From assembly GCF_946482605.1 (NCBI RefSeq), contig NZ_CAMLSE010000009.1, forward strand, positions 124,001 through 188,000: a stretch of 64,000 nucleotides of DNA, in the 5' to 3' direction. Positions within the stretch are counted from its first letter, which is position 1. Each line of letters opens with the position of its first letter. The position numbers and the translations under genes are program-made. Source of the stretch: an uncultured Dyadobacter sp. (GTDB taxonomy: Bacteria > Bacteroidota > Bacteroidia > Cytophagales > Spirosomataceae). The notes beneath the pieces were generated by a model, which did no database searches, was not told the origin of the DNA, and saw only the letters and a program-made list of their open reading frames with translations. Of this stretch, positions 34,815-44,950 are shown piece by piece.

Positions 34815-34980
34815 GGCAATGTAAATGGAAGGTCAATAGTCAAACGTTTTGAGAAGAATATACTTGCTCTACGCACACAGTTGTTTTTTGATATAAAATA
34901 AAATATTACCATGCCTGCTTTAAAAATGTCGATATATTCGTGTCCGCCCCGGCCAAGGTTTACAAACGTTTCATACTGGT

Positions 34981-35586
34981 ATGATTTCCGAAGAAAACAG
35001 GATATGGATTGAATTCTGCGAGAAGAACGAAGCCGCTCTTGAAAAGCTATACCGGCATTTTTATCCGGTTCTGTTTCGGTATGGCAAGAAGTTCACCTCT
35101 GATCCTGCCATTGTTGAAGACGAAGTCCACAACCTCTTTTTAAGTCTCTGGCAGACCGCAAAACTACCCGCCGGGCTGCAATCTCCGAAAGCCTACCTGT
35201 TGAAGTCCCTGCGCAACAGGCTGATGGATCAACTGCGTATACGGGAGCTGAGTACCCATCACGAAGTCAGTTTTGAACTCAACACGGATGGATACATTTA
35301 CAGCATTGAAGATATCATGATTCAGGAACAGGCCCAGGAGGAGGATATTCTACGGATCAGAAAGGCGATGGAAGACCTGCCGCCCCGTCAGCGGGAAGCT
35401 ATTTACCTGCGTTACTACTCAGAATTATCACTCGCCGACATCGCCCAGATTATGTCGCTGACCTACCAGTCGGTGCGCAACCTGCTGCACAAAGCATTTA
35501 TGCGTATCCGGGAGTTTCTCCAAACCACCTTTTCAGCTATCAGCCTCATTCTGATGAGCTTACCAGCCAATGGTAATTTTTTCTAA
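34981..35586 (+). CDS. ECF sigma factor of sulfatase locus 1
   Basis: A 201-aa sigma-70 family factor with region 2 (ALEKLYRHFYPVLFRYGKKF, VEDEVHNLFLSLW) and region 4 (MEDLPPRQREAIYLRYYSEL, SLADIAQIMSLTYQSVRNLL). A hydrophobic C-terminal tail (FSAISLILMSLPANG) extends beyond region 4 and could touch the membrane near FecR. With FecR and the STN-SusC downstream it forms a FecI/FecR-type trans-envelope relay that should activate locus 1. Confidence 0.92.
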   Translation: MISEENRIWIEFCEKNEAALEKLYRHFYPVLFRYGKKFTSDPAIVEDEVHNLFLSLWQTAKLPAGLQSPKAYLLKSLRNRLMDQLRIRELSTHHEVSFELNTDGYIYSIEDIMIQEQAQEEDILRIRKAMEDLPPRQREAIYLRYYSELSLADIAQIMSLTYQSVRNLLHKAFMRIREFLQTTFSAISLILMSLPANGNFF

Positions 35587-35652
35587 AAATATTCCAATTA
35601 AATAGGGTACAACCGTTTCATAAGGCTGTCTTGATACTAAACAGCTCAAAAT

Positions 35653-36636
35653 ATGCGAGAAACGCCTTTCACCTGGGATCAGCTAATGTCGGAACCGAAG
35701 TTTCGGAAGTGGGTACTCGACCCAACGTCCGAGCTCGAAGTGCTCTGGCGCGGATACCTCCTGGCATTTCCGCAGGAAGAAGGATTGATACGGCAGGCCA
35801 GGCTTGCTACCAAAGCTACCGCTCTCAGGCAGCCCAAGGTGAGCGAGCAGGCCATTGAATCGGGCTGGAATATCCTGAGTGAAAAAATCCAGCCGGCTAC
35901 CCCCGTCATTCCATTGAGGAAAAATACTTATCCGTACTATCGGCTTGCGGCGGCTGCACTCGCCCTCCTGATCCTCGCCGGGGCCTTGTGGCTTTATAAC
36001 GGAAAGTCACCTGCTGCCACCTATGCAACGGAATTCGGGCAGATGAAGACTGTAAAGTTGCCCGATGGGTCGACCGTGAGCCTCAATGCAAATACACGCA
36101 TGAAATGGGCAGGCTGGGACGGAGCATCCGCCCGTGAAGTGTGGCTGGACGGCGAGGCGTTTTTTGACATACACAAATTACCAGGCAAGGTTCCCTTCCT
36201 GGTGCATCTACCCGATTTCGACGTGGTTGTGAAAGGGACGCGTTTCAATGTAATGAGCAGAAAAACCGTTACCGAAGTGGTTCTCGAGGAAGGTTTGGTT
36301 GGTTTGAAAAGCCGGGACACGGAAACAGACCTACACCCCGCGCAAAAGATGCGCTGGACGGAAGGCAGGTTTGCCATCACCGAGGTCCGGCCGGACTTTT
36401 ATGCTGCATGGCGAAATGGTCTGCTGAATTTTGACGAAACACCGCTGTATGAAGTCGCAGCCAGGCTAGCCGATCTCTACGGCGTTGAGCTGGTGATCGG
36501 GAATGAAAAACTGGCCAAAAAGACCATATCGGGTGTTCTACCTTCTCAAAATCTTCAGAACCTGCTGACTGCCCTAGAGGCCATTTACCGGGTTCGCATT
36601 GAAAAACTCAGCGATAGCAAGTATCTGATCCGGTGA
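35653..36636 (+). CDS. FecR-type anti-sigma/sigma-regulator of locus 1
   Basis: A 327-aa single-pass membrane protein. The cytosolic N-terminal part binds the sigma factor, one transmembrane helix lies at about 95-115 (YRLAAAALALLILAGALWLY), and the periplasmic FecR domain follows (GQMKTVKLPDGSTVSLNANT, WLDGEAFFDI) with a C-terminal DUF4974-like part (LLNFDETPLYEVAARLADLY). It receives the signal from the STN domain of the SusC at 36742 and controls the sigma factor at 34981. Confidence 0.92.
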   Translation: MRETPFTWDQLMSEPKFRKWVLDPTSELEVLWRGYLLAFPQEEGLIRQARLATKATALRQPKVSEQAIESGWNILSEKIQPATPVIPLRKNTYPYYRLAAAALALLILAGALWLYNGKSPAATYATEFGQMKTVKLPDGSTVSLNANTRMKWAGWDGASAREVWLDGEAFFDIHKLPGKVPFLVHLPDFDVVVKGTRFNVMSRKTVTEVVLEEGLVGLKSRDTETDLHPAQKMRWTEGRFAITEVRPDFYAAWRNGLLNFDETPLYEVAARLADLYGVELVIGNEKLAKKTISGVLPSQNLQNLLTALEAIYRVRIEKLSDSKYLIR

Positions 36637-36679
36637 AATGACCGCCGGGCACATGGATGTAACTAAAATTCCCTAATAA

Positions 36680-36687
36680 TATATTTG
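36680..36687 (+). promoter_or_regulatory. candidate promoter -7 box of susC (locus 1)
   Basis: TATATTTG fits TAnnTTTG in an AT-rich gap between fecR and susC, 54 nt upstream of the susC start. Because locus 1 probably also uses its own sigma factor, this may be a basal promoter. Confidence 0.4.
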
Positions 36688-36741
36688 ATCTATAATCTAT
36701 ATAGTTTAATTAAACACAATGAATCCAAACCTTTGACTCCG

Positions 36742-39700
36742 ATGAAAAAAACAATACTGATGAGCGCTTTGCTACTTTTCACGGTTTGGTTCGGCGCAGA
36801 TGCCGGACAGCAGAAAACCAGGCGGGCGGTAAAAAACAATGGTGGGTTGCCCGCGACGGGGCAAAAGAAATTGCTTGGCACGGTCCTTCAAAGCATTCAC
36901 GAGGCACGGGGAATCTATTTTTTGTATGACACCGAAAGCGTAAGAGATTACCAGGTGCCGGATTTTAAAATGGAAACCGGGCAAGACGTGGAGACAATCC
37001 TGAAAAAACTCCTGACCGGGACCGACCTTACTTTTGAGAAGATCGACACCAAAACTTATGTGATCAGACCAAAAGCTTCGCAAGGCCGGACAGCACCTGT
37101 CAGACCGGCGGTTTCCGAAGCCACAATAGCAACAGCGGTCTCCCGAAGGAGTATTTCCGGGACGGTAAAAGACGAGGAGGACGGAAAGGGCCTGCCCGGC
37201 GTGAGCATTGTGGTGAAAGGCACGGTACTGGGAACGACCACGGATGCGGACGGAAACTTTGACCTTATACTGGAAGAGGGCGTGGCCGTCCTGGCATTTT
37301 CCTATATCGGTTATGATTCACGCGAACTGGAAGTTTCCCCCGGCCAGACTACCCTGGACATTTCGCTCAAAGCCAGCGTCAGGTCACTTTCCGAAGTAGT
37401 CGTGGTGGGCTACGGCACGCAAAAGGTATCCGATATCACGGGCTCGGTAGCGCGGGTTAATGAGAAAACACTTCAAAGCAGACCGGTATCCAATTTTCAG
37501 GAAGCGTTGCAGGGACGAACCAGCGGAGTTCAGATCCGGCAGACCGGTGGCGATCTGGCCGGTAAATTTTCGTTGAACATACGGGGCATCGGCTCCGTGA
37601 CCGGTAGCAATAATCCACTGATCGTCGTGGACGGGGTACCCTTGTTCAGCGGTGATTTTTCATCCATCAATCCCAAAGATATTGTGTCGATCGATGTCTT
37701 GAAGGATGCTTCTGCAACGGCAATTTACGGTTCGCGGGCTTCAAACGGTGTTCTGATCATCACTACCCGCAGAGGGAAATCCGGAAAGACGGAGTTCACG
37801 TTCAGCACCTCGCTGGGGATCGAGGAAATTGCAAAAAGATATGACGTGCTTTCAACGGAGCGGCAACGCCTTCTTTTTATTGAGGCTTTTAAGAACACAA
37901 ACCGCAACACCTCGGTGTACGAAGACCTGGGCAATGCAGCGTGGGGTGTGAATACCGATTGGCAGAAACTGGTTACGCAAACCGGTTTCCGGCAGGAGTA
38001 TAACATGAGCATGAGCGGAGGCTCGGAAAAAAGCCGGTTTGCGATTTCCGCCTCGTACCTCAAAAGAAAGGGCATCATAAGGACTTCGGATCTTTCGTCT
38101 TTCTTTTTTCGTGCCAACAACGACATCACTTTCAGCCCTAAGTTCAAGGTTTCCAGCAGTCTTTCCGGAAGTCATCAGGACCAGTCTCCGGTGAGCAATG
38201 ACACCTTCCATGGCGGGGCGTACAAAAGCGCTATTTCGGTTCACAGCTATGTGCAGCCTTTCGATGAACACGGAAACCTGGCAGGGATTTCCAGCACTGC
38301 TGATCCCTATTTTGGTGAAAACCGAAACCCGCTGATCGACCTCTACCTGCCGACCCGGAAAGCGGCAACCAACCGGCTGCTGGGCAATGTAAAAGCAGAC
38401 TGGGAGCTTGCCGAGGGGCTCACATTATCCGGTAATGTTGGGGCCGACCTGGTTTTGCAAGATAATTATACATTCTTGCCGGTATATAAAATCGGGATAT
38501 ATGCGCTGGATCAGGGTAGTGTCACCGAAGAATCGGGGCAACAGATCAACTGGGTTACCGACGCTACGCTGCAATACGCAAGACTTTTTGGCAAGCATGA
38601 TTTCAAGATGCTGGCAGGAACTTCGGCCCAGGCTTTTTATTCCAAGAGAAACAACGTAACGGGCACCGGAACGGTCGATAATACATTGAACCAGCTTTCC
38701 AACCAGACCAACTTCTCCGCCACAGGCTCGGACGTGACCGCGGGGCTGGCCTCTCTTTTCGGACGTGTCAATTATGGTTTTGATAATCGTTACCTGCTTA
38801 CCGCCACGGTCAGAAGGGATGGTTCTTCAAAGTTCGGAAGCAACAAACGATACGGTATTTTCCCGTCGGCGTCGGTCGCCTGGCGTCTATCCGAGGAAGC
38901 ATTCATGAAAGGCCAGCATTTTATCAATGATATGAAACTGAGGACTGGCTACGGGCTTACGGGTAACCAGAATATCGGCGACTACGCATTCATTACCAGG
39001 GCTGGTGCGGCGCGCTATGTTTTTGGTAACGGAGTTGTGGTGGGCAATGCACCTCAGAACATCGGAAATCCCAACCTGCAATGGGAATCTGCCAAACAAT
39101 TCGACGCCGGGGTTGACCTCTCGGTATTGAATAACCGCATACAGATCACACTGGATTATTACATCAAAAAATCGGAAAACCTGCTGATCAACACACCCCT
39201 GCCTTTTACAGCCGGTGTACCTGAAAACCCTACGGTCAATATCGGGTCGGTGCAGAACAAAGGATTTGAACTGGATATCAGCTCCCGAAACCTTAGCGGG
39301 AAGCTCGGCTGGACAACAGGATTTAACCTGACGCTGAACAAAAACAAAGTGATCGATATCGGCACCAATTCGATTGGCGATCCGCTGGAAGTACCGGGTG
39401 GCACACTGGAATTACCCGGTGAGCCTGCCAACCTCACCAAAGCCGGCCAACCGGTAGCGAGTTATTATATGTACCGTTTTGATGGGATCTGGCAGACGGC
39501 GGATAAAGATGAAGCTGCAAAATTCGGGGCGGTCCCTGGTGATCCGCGTTACGGCGATCTCAATGGAAACGGGAAATTCGATGTAGGTGACAAAGAAATT
39601 GCGGGCATACCCACGCCCAAACTCTTTGGGGGGCTTTCGAACAACCTGACCTACGGGCCGTTGTCGCTCTCTGTTTTTTTACAATACTCAATGGGCAACA

Positions 39701-40119
39701 AGTTGTACAACTCAATGCGGAACCTGAATGCGCGGTCGGTGCCGTTCAATCAGCAGCTTGCGGAAATTGCCGATTTCTGGACACCTGAAAATCCTTCCAA
39801 TACCATCCCACGCCCCTCGCAGGGAGGCAATACGACTTACCTGGCAACGCGGGTGTCCACCCGTTTTCTTGAAAACGCCGACTATCTGCGATTGAAAGAC
39901 GTAAGCTTGTCCTACGAATTCCCGGCTTCGATGTTACAGAGCCTGAAAATCTCCCGGGCCCGGCTTTCTCTGCAGGCGACCAATCTCCTGACTTTTACCA
40001 AGTACCAGGGGCTTGATCCGGAGGCTTCGAGCAGGTCGGAGCTGATGTCGGCCGGCATAGACAATACGCCTTATCCGCTGACAAGAATGTATTCCGCATC
40101 CATCCAGATTGGATTCTAA
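36742..40119 (+). CDS. SusC/RagA-type TonB-linked outer membrane transporter with STN domain (locus 1)
   Basis: A 1125-aa transporter. The signal peptide is followed by an STN signalling domain (about residues 45-110, LLGTVLQSIHEARGIYFLYD), a CarboxypepD_reg-like domain (about 135-215; GLPGVSIVVKGTVLGTTTDA), a TonB box/plug (LSEVVVVGYGTQKVSDITGS) and a 22-strand barrel. The STN domain is used to signal to FecR, so import and induction are linked. The start at 36742 is preferred over the TTG at 36685 because the signal peptide begins there. The substrate is probably a sulfated glycan, judged from the sulfatase downstream. Confidence 0.93.
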   Translation: MKKTILMSALLLFTVWFGADAGQQKTRRAVKNNGGLPATGQKKLLGTVLQSIHEARGIYFLYDTESVRDYQVPDFKMETGQDVETILKKLLTGTDLTFEKIDTKTYVIRPKASQGRTAPVRPAVSEATIATAVSRRSISGTVKDEEDGKGLPGVSIVVKGTVLGTTTDADGNFDLILEEGVAVLAFSYIGYDSRELEVSPGQTTLDISLKASVRSLSEVVVVGYGTQKVSDITGSVARVNEKTLQSRPVSNFQEALQGRTSGVQIRQTGGDLAGKFSLNIRGIGSVTGSNNPLIVVDGVPLFSGDFSSINPKDIVSIDVLKDASATAIYGSRASNGVLIITTRRGKSGKTEFTFSTSLGIEEIAKRYDVLSTERQRLLFIEAFKNTNRNTSVYEDLGNAAWGVNTDWQKLVTQTGFRQEYNMSMSGGSEKSRFAISASYLKRKGIIRTSDLSSFFFRANNDITFSPKFKVSSSLSGSHQDQSPVSNDTFHGGAYKSAISVHSYVQPFDEHGNLAGISSTADPYFGENRNPLIDLYLPTRKAATNRLLGNVKADWELAEGLTLSGNVGADLVLQDNYTFLPVYKIGIYALDQGSVTEESGQQINWVTDATLQYARLFGKHDFKMLAGTSAQAFYSKRNNVTGTGTVDNTLNQLSNQTNFSATGSDVTAGLASLFGRVNYGFDNRYLLTATVRRDGSSKFGSNKRYGIFPSASVAWRLSEEAFMKGQHFINDMKLRTGYGLTGNQNIGDYAFITRAGAARYVFGNGVVVGNAPQNIGNPNLQWESAKQFDAGVDLSVLNNRIQITLDYYIKKSENLLINTPLPFTAGVPENPTVNIGSVQNKGFELDISSRNLSGKLGWTTGFNLTLNKNKVIDIGTNSIGDPLEVPGGTLELPGEPANLTKAGQPVASYYMYRFDGIWQTADKDEAAKFGAVPGDPRYGDLNGNGKFDVGDKEIAGIPTPKLFGGLSNNLTYGPLSLSVFLQYSMGNKLYNSMRNLNARSVPFNQQLAEIADFWTPENPSNTIPRPSQGGNTTYLATRVSTRFLENADYLRLKDVSLSYEFPASMLQSLKISRARLSLQATNLLTFTKYQGLDPEASSRSELMSAGIDNTPYPLTRMYSASIQIGF

Positions 40120-40166
40120 ACGGCAGCAAGAACATGGAAATCATTACAGGAAACCTGATATGCAAG

Positions 40167-41684
40167 ATGATGAAGATCAATAAAAAATATGCAAAAAAAA
40201 TTGTTCTGGCCGCCGGAATTCTGGTTTGTACGGGATGCCAGAATATTCTCGAGCCTGACATCCAGGGACAGATACCGCTGGAAACTTTGCTGACGACCGA
40301 AAGCGGCATGCTCACCGTCGTGAATGGCATGTATGCACCTTTACAGGTCATGTACCGCGGGCCTTTCCAGCGACTGACGGACCTGGCCAGCGACGACGGC
40401 TGGACCTGGCGGAACGAGCTGGAACCCGACCTCTTTATTGCCGAGCCTGTCTTTACGCATTCGCAGAATATCTGGTCGACTACCTATCAGGGCATTACGC
40501 GAACGAATACAGTTCTGGACAATCTTGACAAAGTGACCAATTTTTCCAGCGAACAATTGCGGAAAAATATCGAGGGACAGGCCAGGTTTCTGCGCGCTTT
40601 CTACTATTTCAACCTGGTACGCCTGTTTGGCGGAGTACCGCTGATCGTCAGGCAGATTGAAAGTCGTACGGATGCCGAATTGCCGAGGGCTTCCATGGAA
40701 GAAGTGTATGCACAGATCAAGACCGACCTGACAGAGGCCTACAACCTGCTGCCCGCGACCTATGGTTCCGGCATTGGGAACGAAGTTGGGCGGCCGGTTA
40801 ATATTGCAGCCGCCGGACTGAAAACCCTTGTGCATCTGGAACTTGGGGAGTGGGATGAAGCGATTGCAGCCGCCGACCTGGTGATTGGCAAGAAGACACT
40901 TCAAAACAACTACGCTTCCTATTTTGATGGCTCGGCCGAGAACAATCCGGGAACATTGTTTGAGGTACAGTATGGCGGGGTAGACGCGGTTACGACCAGC
41001 ACTCTGAGTACATTCCTGGCTCCAACCAGTACCCAGAACGGAGGGGCGATCATCCTGCCGACGGACGATAACCTGAGCGGAAAAGGCGGCGGGCCCTCGT
41101 CCGGTAACGGTATCGTACAGGCATTCGAGACCGGTGACTTGCGGAAGGATGTGAACCTGAATTCCTACAACCTCCCCAATTTCGTTGACGCCTCAAAACC
41201 GGCTGGAAGCCTGTTTTACGTGCATAAATATTACAATACCAAAGATCCAAACCAGCGAAGCACCTGGAATTTCCCATTGATAAGATATTCGGAAATCCTG
41301 CTGGCGAAAGCTGAGGCGATGAATGAGAAGGCTTTTCAGGGCGGAGGGATAGCGTTGGAATTGTTGAACCAGGTTAGGACGAAAGCCGGGCTGGCCGCAT
41401 TGACGGCTGTACAGGCAAATTCTCAGGAAAGTTTCAGAAAAGCGTTGCGGAACGAAAGACGCGTGGAATTTGCATTTGAGACCAAACGATACTTTGACCT
41501 GAACCGATGGGGGATCATGGAAAGTACCATGCAGCCTCAGCTGGATTTTCTTTCGCTGAAATTTCCGGCGCAAAGGACGATCTTACATCCGATAACAGGC
41601 AAAAAGTATTACCTGTATCCAATCCCTGCGACGGAGTTTATCAACAATGCCAAGCTGGGACAACAGAATCCCGGGTACAACTAG
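40167..41684 (+). CDS. SusD/RagB family nutrient-binding lipoprotein (locus 1)
   Basis: A 505-aa SusD-like lipoprotein with lipobox VCTGC. The TPR-like frame reads LRKNIEGQARFLRAFYYFNL, VRLFGGVPLIVRQIESRTDA and the RagB end YFDLNRWGIM and KKYYLYPIPATEF. It sits on top of the SusC barrel and binds the ligand. An upstream ATG at 40134 adds 11 residues; 40167 gives a typical signal peptide. It lies between the transporter and the sulfatase of locus 1. Confidence 0.93.
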   Translation: MMKINKKYAKKIVLAAGILVCTGCQNILEPDIQGQIPLETLLTTESGMLTVVNGMYAPLQVMYRGPFQRLTDLASDDGWTWRNELEPDLFIAEPVFTHSQNIWSTTYQGITRTNTVLDNLDKVTNFSSEQLRKNIEGQARFLRAFYYFNLVRLFGGVPLIVRQIESRTDAELPRASMEEVYAQIKTDLTEAYNLLPATYGSGIGNEVGRPVNIAAAGLKTLVHLELGEWDEAIAAADLVIGKKTLQNNYASYFDGSAENNPGTLFEVQYGGVDAVTTSTLSTFLAPTSTQNGGAIILPTDDNLSGKGGGPSSGNGIVQAFETGDLRKDVNLNSYNLPNFVDASKPAGSLFYVHKYYNTKDPNQRSTWNFPLIRYSEILLAKAEAMNEKAFQGGGIALELLNQVRTKAGLAALTAVQANSQESFRKALRNERRVEFAFETKRYFDLNRWGIMESTMQPQLDFLSLKFPAQRTILHPITGKKYYLYPIPATEFINNAKLGQQNPGYN

Positions 41685-41717
41685 CAAGTGATTTGAAATG
41701 ATACTAAATTATTGACG

Positions 41718-43253
41718 ATGAATTTGAAATACAAAACAATTGCGGCAGCAGCCGTACCCGCGGTACTTCTGGTTTTTTCAGCCTATAAACCAGAAAAAAA
41801 AGACAGCCAGGCAGCCGCTGCCGTGAAACCGAATATTGTGGTGATCCTGGCAGATGACCTCGGCTATGGCGATCTGCAATGCTATAACCCTGGTTCCCAA
41901 ACGAGTACACCTAACCTTGATCGGCTGAGCGGAGAAGGGTTGCGCTTTACGGACGCACATTCGGGTTCGGCGGTCTGTACGCCCACCAGATACGGGCTGA
42001 TAACCGGCCGGTATGCCTTCCGTTCGCCTCTGAAAAAGGGTGTGCTGGGCGGCTATTCTCCTGCGCTGATCGAGGAAAACAGGTTCACGGTGGCAGATCT
42101 GATGAAACAGTCGGGTTACCGGACGGCGGTGATAGGAAAATGGCATCTGGGGCTCAACTGGCCTGAACGGGATGCGTCCCTGCCTCAGCCGGCAGGTGCC
42201 CCGGACTCATGGCCGGCGGGCGACAAACTGAATGTAAAAGCGGATCTGCTGCAAGGCCCGAACGACCTTGGATTTGATTACAGCTACATTATCCCAGCCT
42301 CCCTGGACATTCCGCCTTACATTTACCTCGAAAATGGCAAGCCTACCAACCGGGATATAGTCGAAATAGAGGGAAGGAATGATCCGAGAGGGGTTTTCTG
42401 GCGGGCGGGCAAAGCAGCCGGAAATTTTAAGCTGGAACAAACGCTCGATCATCTGGGTAACAAAACAAAAGAGTTCCTGATCGGACAAAGCAAATCGAAG
42501 CAGCCATTTTTTCTATACCTGCCGCTCACCAGCCCACACACACCCTGGCTTCCATCAAAGGGTTTTCAGGGAAAATCAGGGGCTGGTATTTACGGGGATT
42601 TTGTCGCACATACCGATGATGTGGTAGGGCAAGTCGTGCGGACGCTCGACAGCCTCGGTTTAAAGGACAATACGCTGATCGTTTTTACATCCGATAACGG
42701 GGCTGACTGGAAACCGGGCGACAAGGAGAAATTTCCCAGGCACCAGGCGAACGGAATCCTTCGCGGCCAGAAATCGGATATCTGGGAAGGTGGTCACAGG
42801 GTGCCTTTTATCGTGCGCTGGCCGGGTGCCGGAAGGAAACCGGGTGCAATAAGTCAGACGGTTTGTCTCACGGACCTGATGGCTACATTCGCCAGCCTTA
42901 CCGGGCAGAAAATACCAGCGAACGCGGGTCAGGATAGTTTTGATTTTTCCGCAATTCTCTCCAAACCGGGCAGCGACAAGCCAGTTCGCCAGAGCATTAT
43001 CCATCATTCGATCAATGGGATGTTTGCGATAAGGAAGGGTAAGTGGAAGTATGTGGACGGGCAAGGCAGCGGCGGGTGGTCGAAAGATGAATCTGCGACC
43101 AGGGAACTGACGGCCCAACTATACGACATTGAAAACGATCCGAGCGAAACAAAAAACCTCCTCATGCAAAAGCCGGAAATTGCCAGGGAACTGAAAACCT
43201 TGCTACTTGCCCAACAGCAGGACGGTTTTACCCGGGGCGGAGCGGCAAAGTAA
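41718..43253 (+). CDS. arylsulfatase-type sulfatase (locus 1)
   Basis: A 511-aa S1 family sulfatase with a signal peptide. Metal ligands lie in VVILADDLGYGD (about residues 41-52), and the formylglycine motif is CTPTRYGLITG with Cys87 (CxPxR type), which needs a maturase to be active. GKWHLG, TSPHTPW and FTSDNGADW complete the active site. It ends with TRGGAAK and is followed by a terminator shared with locus 2. It should remove sulfate from the ligand imported by the SusC/SusD pair. No glycoside hydrolase is present in this locus. Confidence 0.93.
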   Translation: MNLKYKTIAAAAVPAVLLVFSAYKPEKKDSQAAAAVKPNIVVILADDLGYGDLQCYNPGSQTSTPNLDRLSGEGLRFTDAHSGSAVCTPTRYGLITGRYAFRSPLKKGVLGGYSPALIEENRFTVADLMKQSGYRTAVIGKWHLGLNWPERDASLPQPAGAPDSWPAGDKLNVKADLLQGPNDLGFDYSYIIPASLDIPPYIYLENGKPTNRDIVEIEGRNDPRGVFWRAGKAAGNFKLEQTLDHLGNKTKEFLIGQSKSKQPFFLYLPLTSPHTPWLPSKGFQGKSGAGIYGDFVAHTDDVVGQVVRTLDSLGLKDNTLIVFTSDNGADWKPGDKEKFPRHQANGILRGQKSDIWEGGHRVPFIVRWPGAGRKPGAISQTVCLTDLMATFASLTGQKIPANAGQDSFDFSAILSKPGSDKPVRQSIIHHSINGMFAIRKGKWKYVDGQGSGGWSKDESATRELTAQLYDIENDPSETKNLLMQKPEIARELKTLLLAQQQDGFTRGGAAK

Positions 43254-43320
43254 AGAGCGAGGATAAGCGGCGACCGTTATGATGTCATTACCAACAGTGT
43301 TATTTGGTTCGGCATCCGGT

Positions 43321-43371
43321 TGAACACAGAAAAGCCTTCCAGCGAATAACCGGAAGGCTTTTCTGTGTTCA
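43321..43371 (+). terminator. bidirectional terminator between the two sulfatase loci
   Basis: TGAACACAGAAAAGCCTTCC (43321-43340) pairs perfectly over 20 bp with 43352-43371, with an 11-nt loop. It lies midway between two convergent sulfatase genes, so it can stop transcription from both sides. Confidence 0.85.
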
Positions 43372-43502
43372 AAGTGTTCAATAACCTCATTCTAAAGTTA
43401 CCGCACGTTTCCGGTTCTGCTCCGCTGATGATAACTACAAGGGCTGGCATTTAACCTATTTCACAGCCTTCTCATACCTCGGAGTCCCAACCGGCGGGTG
43501 TC

Positions 43503-44936
43503 TTACAGCCACGACAAATCCAGATCGTCGTGCATGGCCTTCTGCCGTTGCTGCAGGCGCGATTTCAGGTCTTTAAGAATGACCTGACTGGATGATTCTT
43601 TCGAAATATCGCGCATTTCCTGCGGATCTTTTGTGAGATCAAAAAGCAGCACACGTAACTTTTCGGGATAAACAATCAACTTGTAACGGTCTGTCCGGAT
43701 CATTCGCTGGCGATCCATGTAGCACCCGTAAATATCAGAATAAGTGCTTTTCTTCCGTTGATCCCTCACCATTGGCAGCAGACTGTTGAAAAAAACATGC
43801 GACGGCTTGGTCACCCCTGCAAGCTCGTAAGTCGTTGCCATGACGTCCTGAAGATAAACATGCTGACCGCGCTTTTCCCCCTTAGGAATGCCTGGCCCGT
43901 TGACAACCAGCGGCGGCCTGACACTGTGATCGAACATACTCTGTTTGCCCAGCAAACCGTGGTGACCGACCGACAAGCCGTGGTCGGCCGTGAAGAAAAT
44001 GTAGGTGTTATCGGCCTTTCCGCTCTTTTTCAAGGCTTCAAGAATGCGGCCCACCTGCTCATCCATATAAGAAATGCTTGCATAGTATTCCTGGATGTTC
44101 TTTTTAACGGCATATTCGGTTCTCGGGAATGGCGCCAGCTGCTCGTCCCGCAGGTCCTTGCCACATCCCATTTCGTCTTTGTAAGGATATTCAGGCAGAA
44201 AACTTTCCGGCACGATCATGTCATTCACCGGATAGCGGTCGACCCATCGTTTGGGTGCCTGCCTCGGATCATGCGGAGCGTTGAATGCGAGATACATAAA
44301 GAAGGGCTTTTCGCTTTCCGAAGCATCACCGAGGTAATCGACCGCATCGTCGGCAACCACTTCGCTCCAATGCTTGCCACCCTGCCAAAAGCCGCCATAC
44401 TCCTCTTTCCAAGGCTGCCAGAGGGTGTCCGAAGGCGACTGCGGGCGGTTGTAGCCTTGTGGCGTCTGGTTAGGCATCCCCGGGCGAATGTGCCGCGAAT
44501 GGTCAAACAGTTTGGATGCATCGGTAGCCACATGCCATTTACCAGTCATATAGGTTTCATAACCAACCTTTTTCAACTGCTGCGGCCAGAAACCCTGCCT
44601 CGCGATAAGCGGCGAATAGTCCTTTTCCTGGTTTTTGACATCCCAGACAGACATGCCGGTCAACAGCATGGCGCGGCTAGCCACGCACACGGCCCCATGC
44701 CACGCGCCCATATTGAATGCGTGCGTGAACACCGTTCCGCCACGGACAAGTCCGTCCAGGTTGGGCGTGATCACCTGGCTGTTACCCAACGTGTGTACGG
44801 TGTTGTAGCGCTGGTCGTCTGTGAAAATGACGATGATATTCGGCTTTGCCGAAGGTGCCGCCTCGTCTATGCGCTTGCCTCCCGTGGAAAATAGTAATAC
44901 TGTCGATATCAGGATCAAAAAACCGGATCGTTTCAT
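43503..44936 (-). CDS. sulfatase (locus 2)
   Basis: A 477-aa S1 family sulfatase with a signal peptide (MKRSGFLILISTVLLFSTGG). The formylglycine motif is CVASRAMLLTG with Cys84 (CxASR type, differing from the CxPxR type of locus 1). IVIFTDDQRYNTVH, GKWHVA, NAPHDPR and FTADHGLSVGHHG hold the metal and sulfate ligands. The CxASR branch is common in choline- or iduronate-sulfatase-like enzymes, so its substrate probably differs from that of locus 1. It is the last gene of locus 2. Confidence 0.92.
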   Translation of the reverse strand: MKRSGFLILISTVLLFSTGGKRIDEAAPSAKPNIIVIFTDDQRYNTVHTLGNSQVITPNLDGLVRGGTVFTHAFNMGAWHGAVCVASRAMLLTGMSVWDVKNQEKDYSPLIARQGFWPQQLKKVGYETYMTGKWHVATDASKLFDHSRHIRPGMPNQTPQGYNRPQSPSDTLWQPWKEEYGGFWQGGKHWSEVVADDAVDYLGDASESEKPFFMYLAFNAPHDPRQAPKRWVDRYPVNDMIVPESFLPEYPYKDEMGCGKDLRDEQLAPFPRTEYAVKKNIQEYYASISYMDEQVGRILEALKKSGKADNTYIFFTADHGLSVGHHGLLGKQSMFDHSVRPPLVVNGPGIPKGEKRGQHVYLQDVMATTYELAGVTKPSHVFFNSLLPMVRDQRKKSTYSDIYGCYMDRQRMIRTDRYKLIVYPEKLRVLLFDLTKDPQEMRDISKESSSQVILKDLKSRLQQRQKAMHDDLDLSWL

Positions 44937-44950
44937 AATGCTGCTTGGTT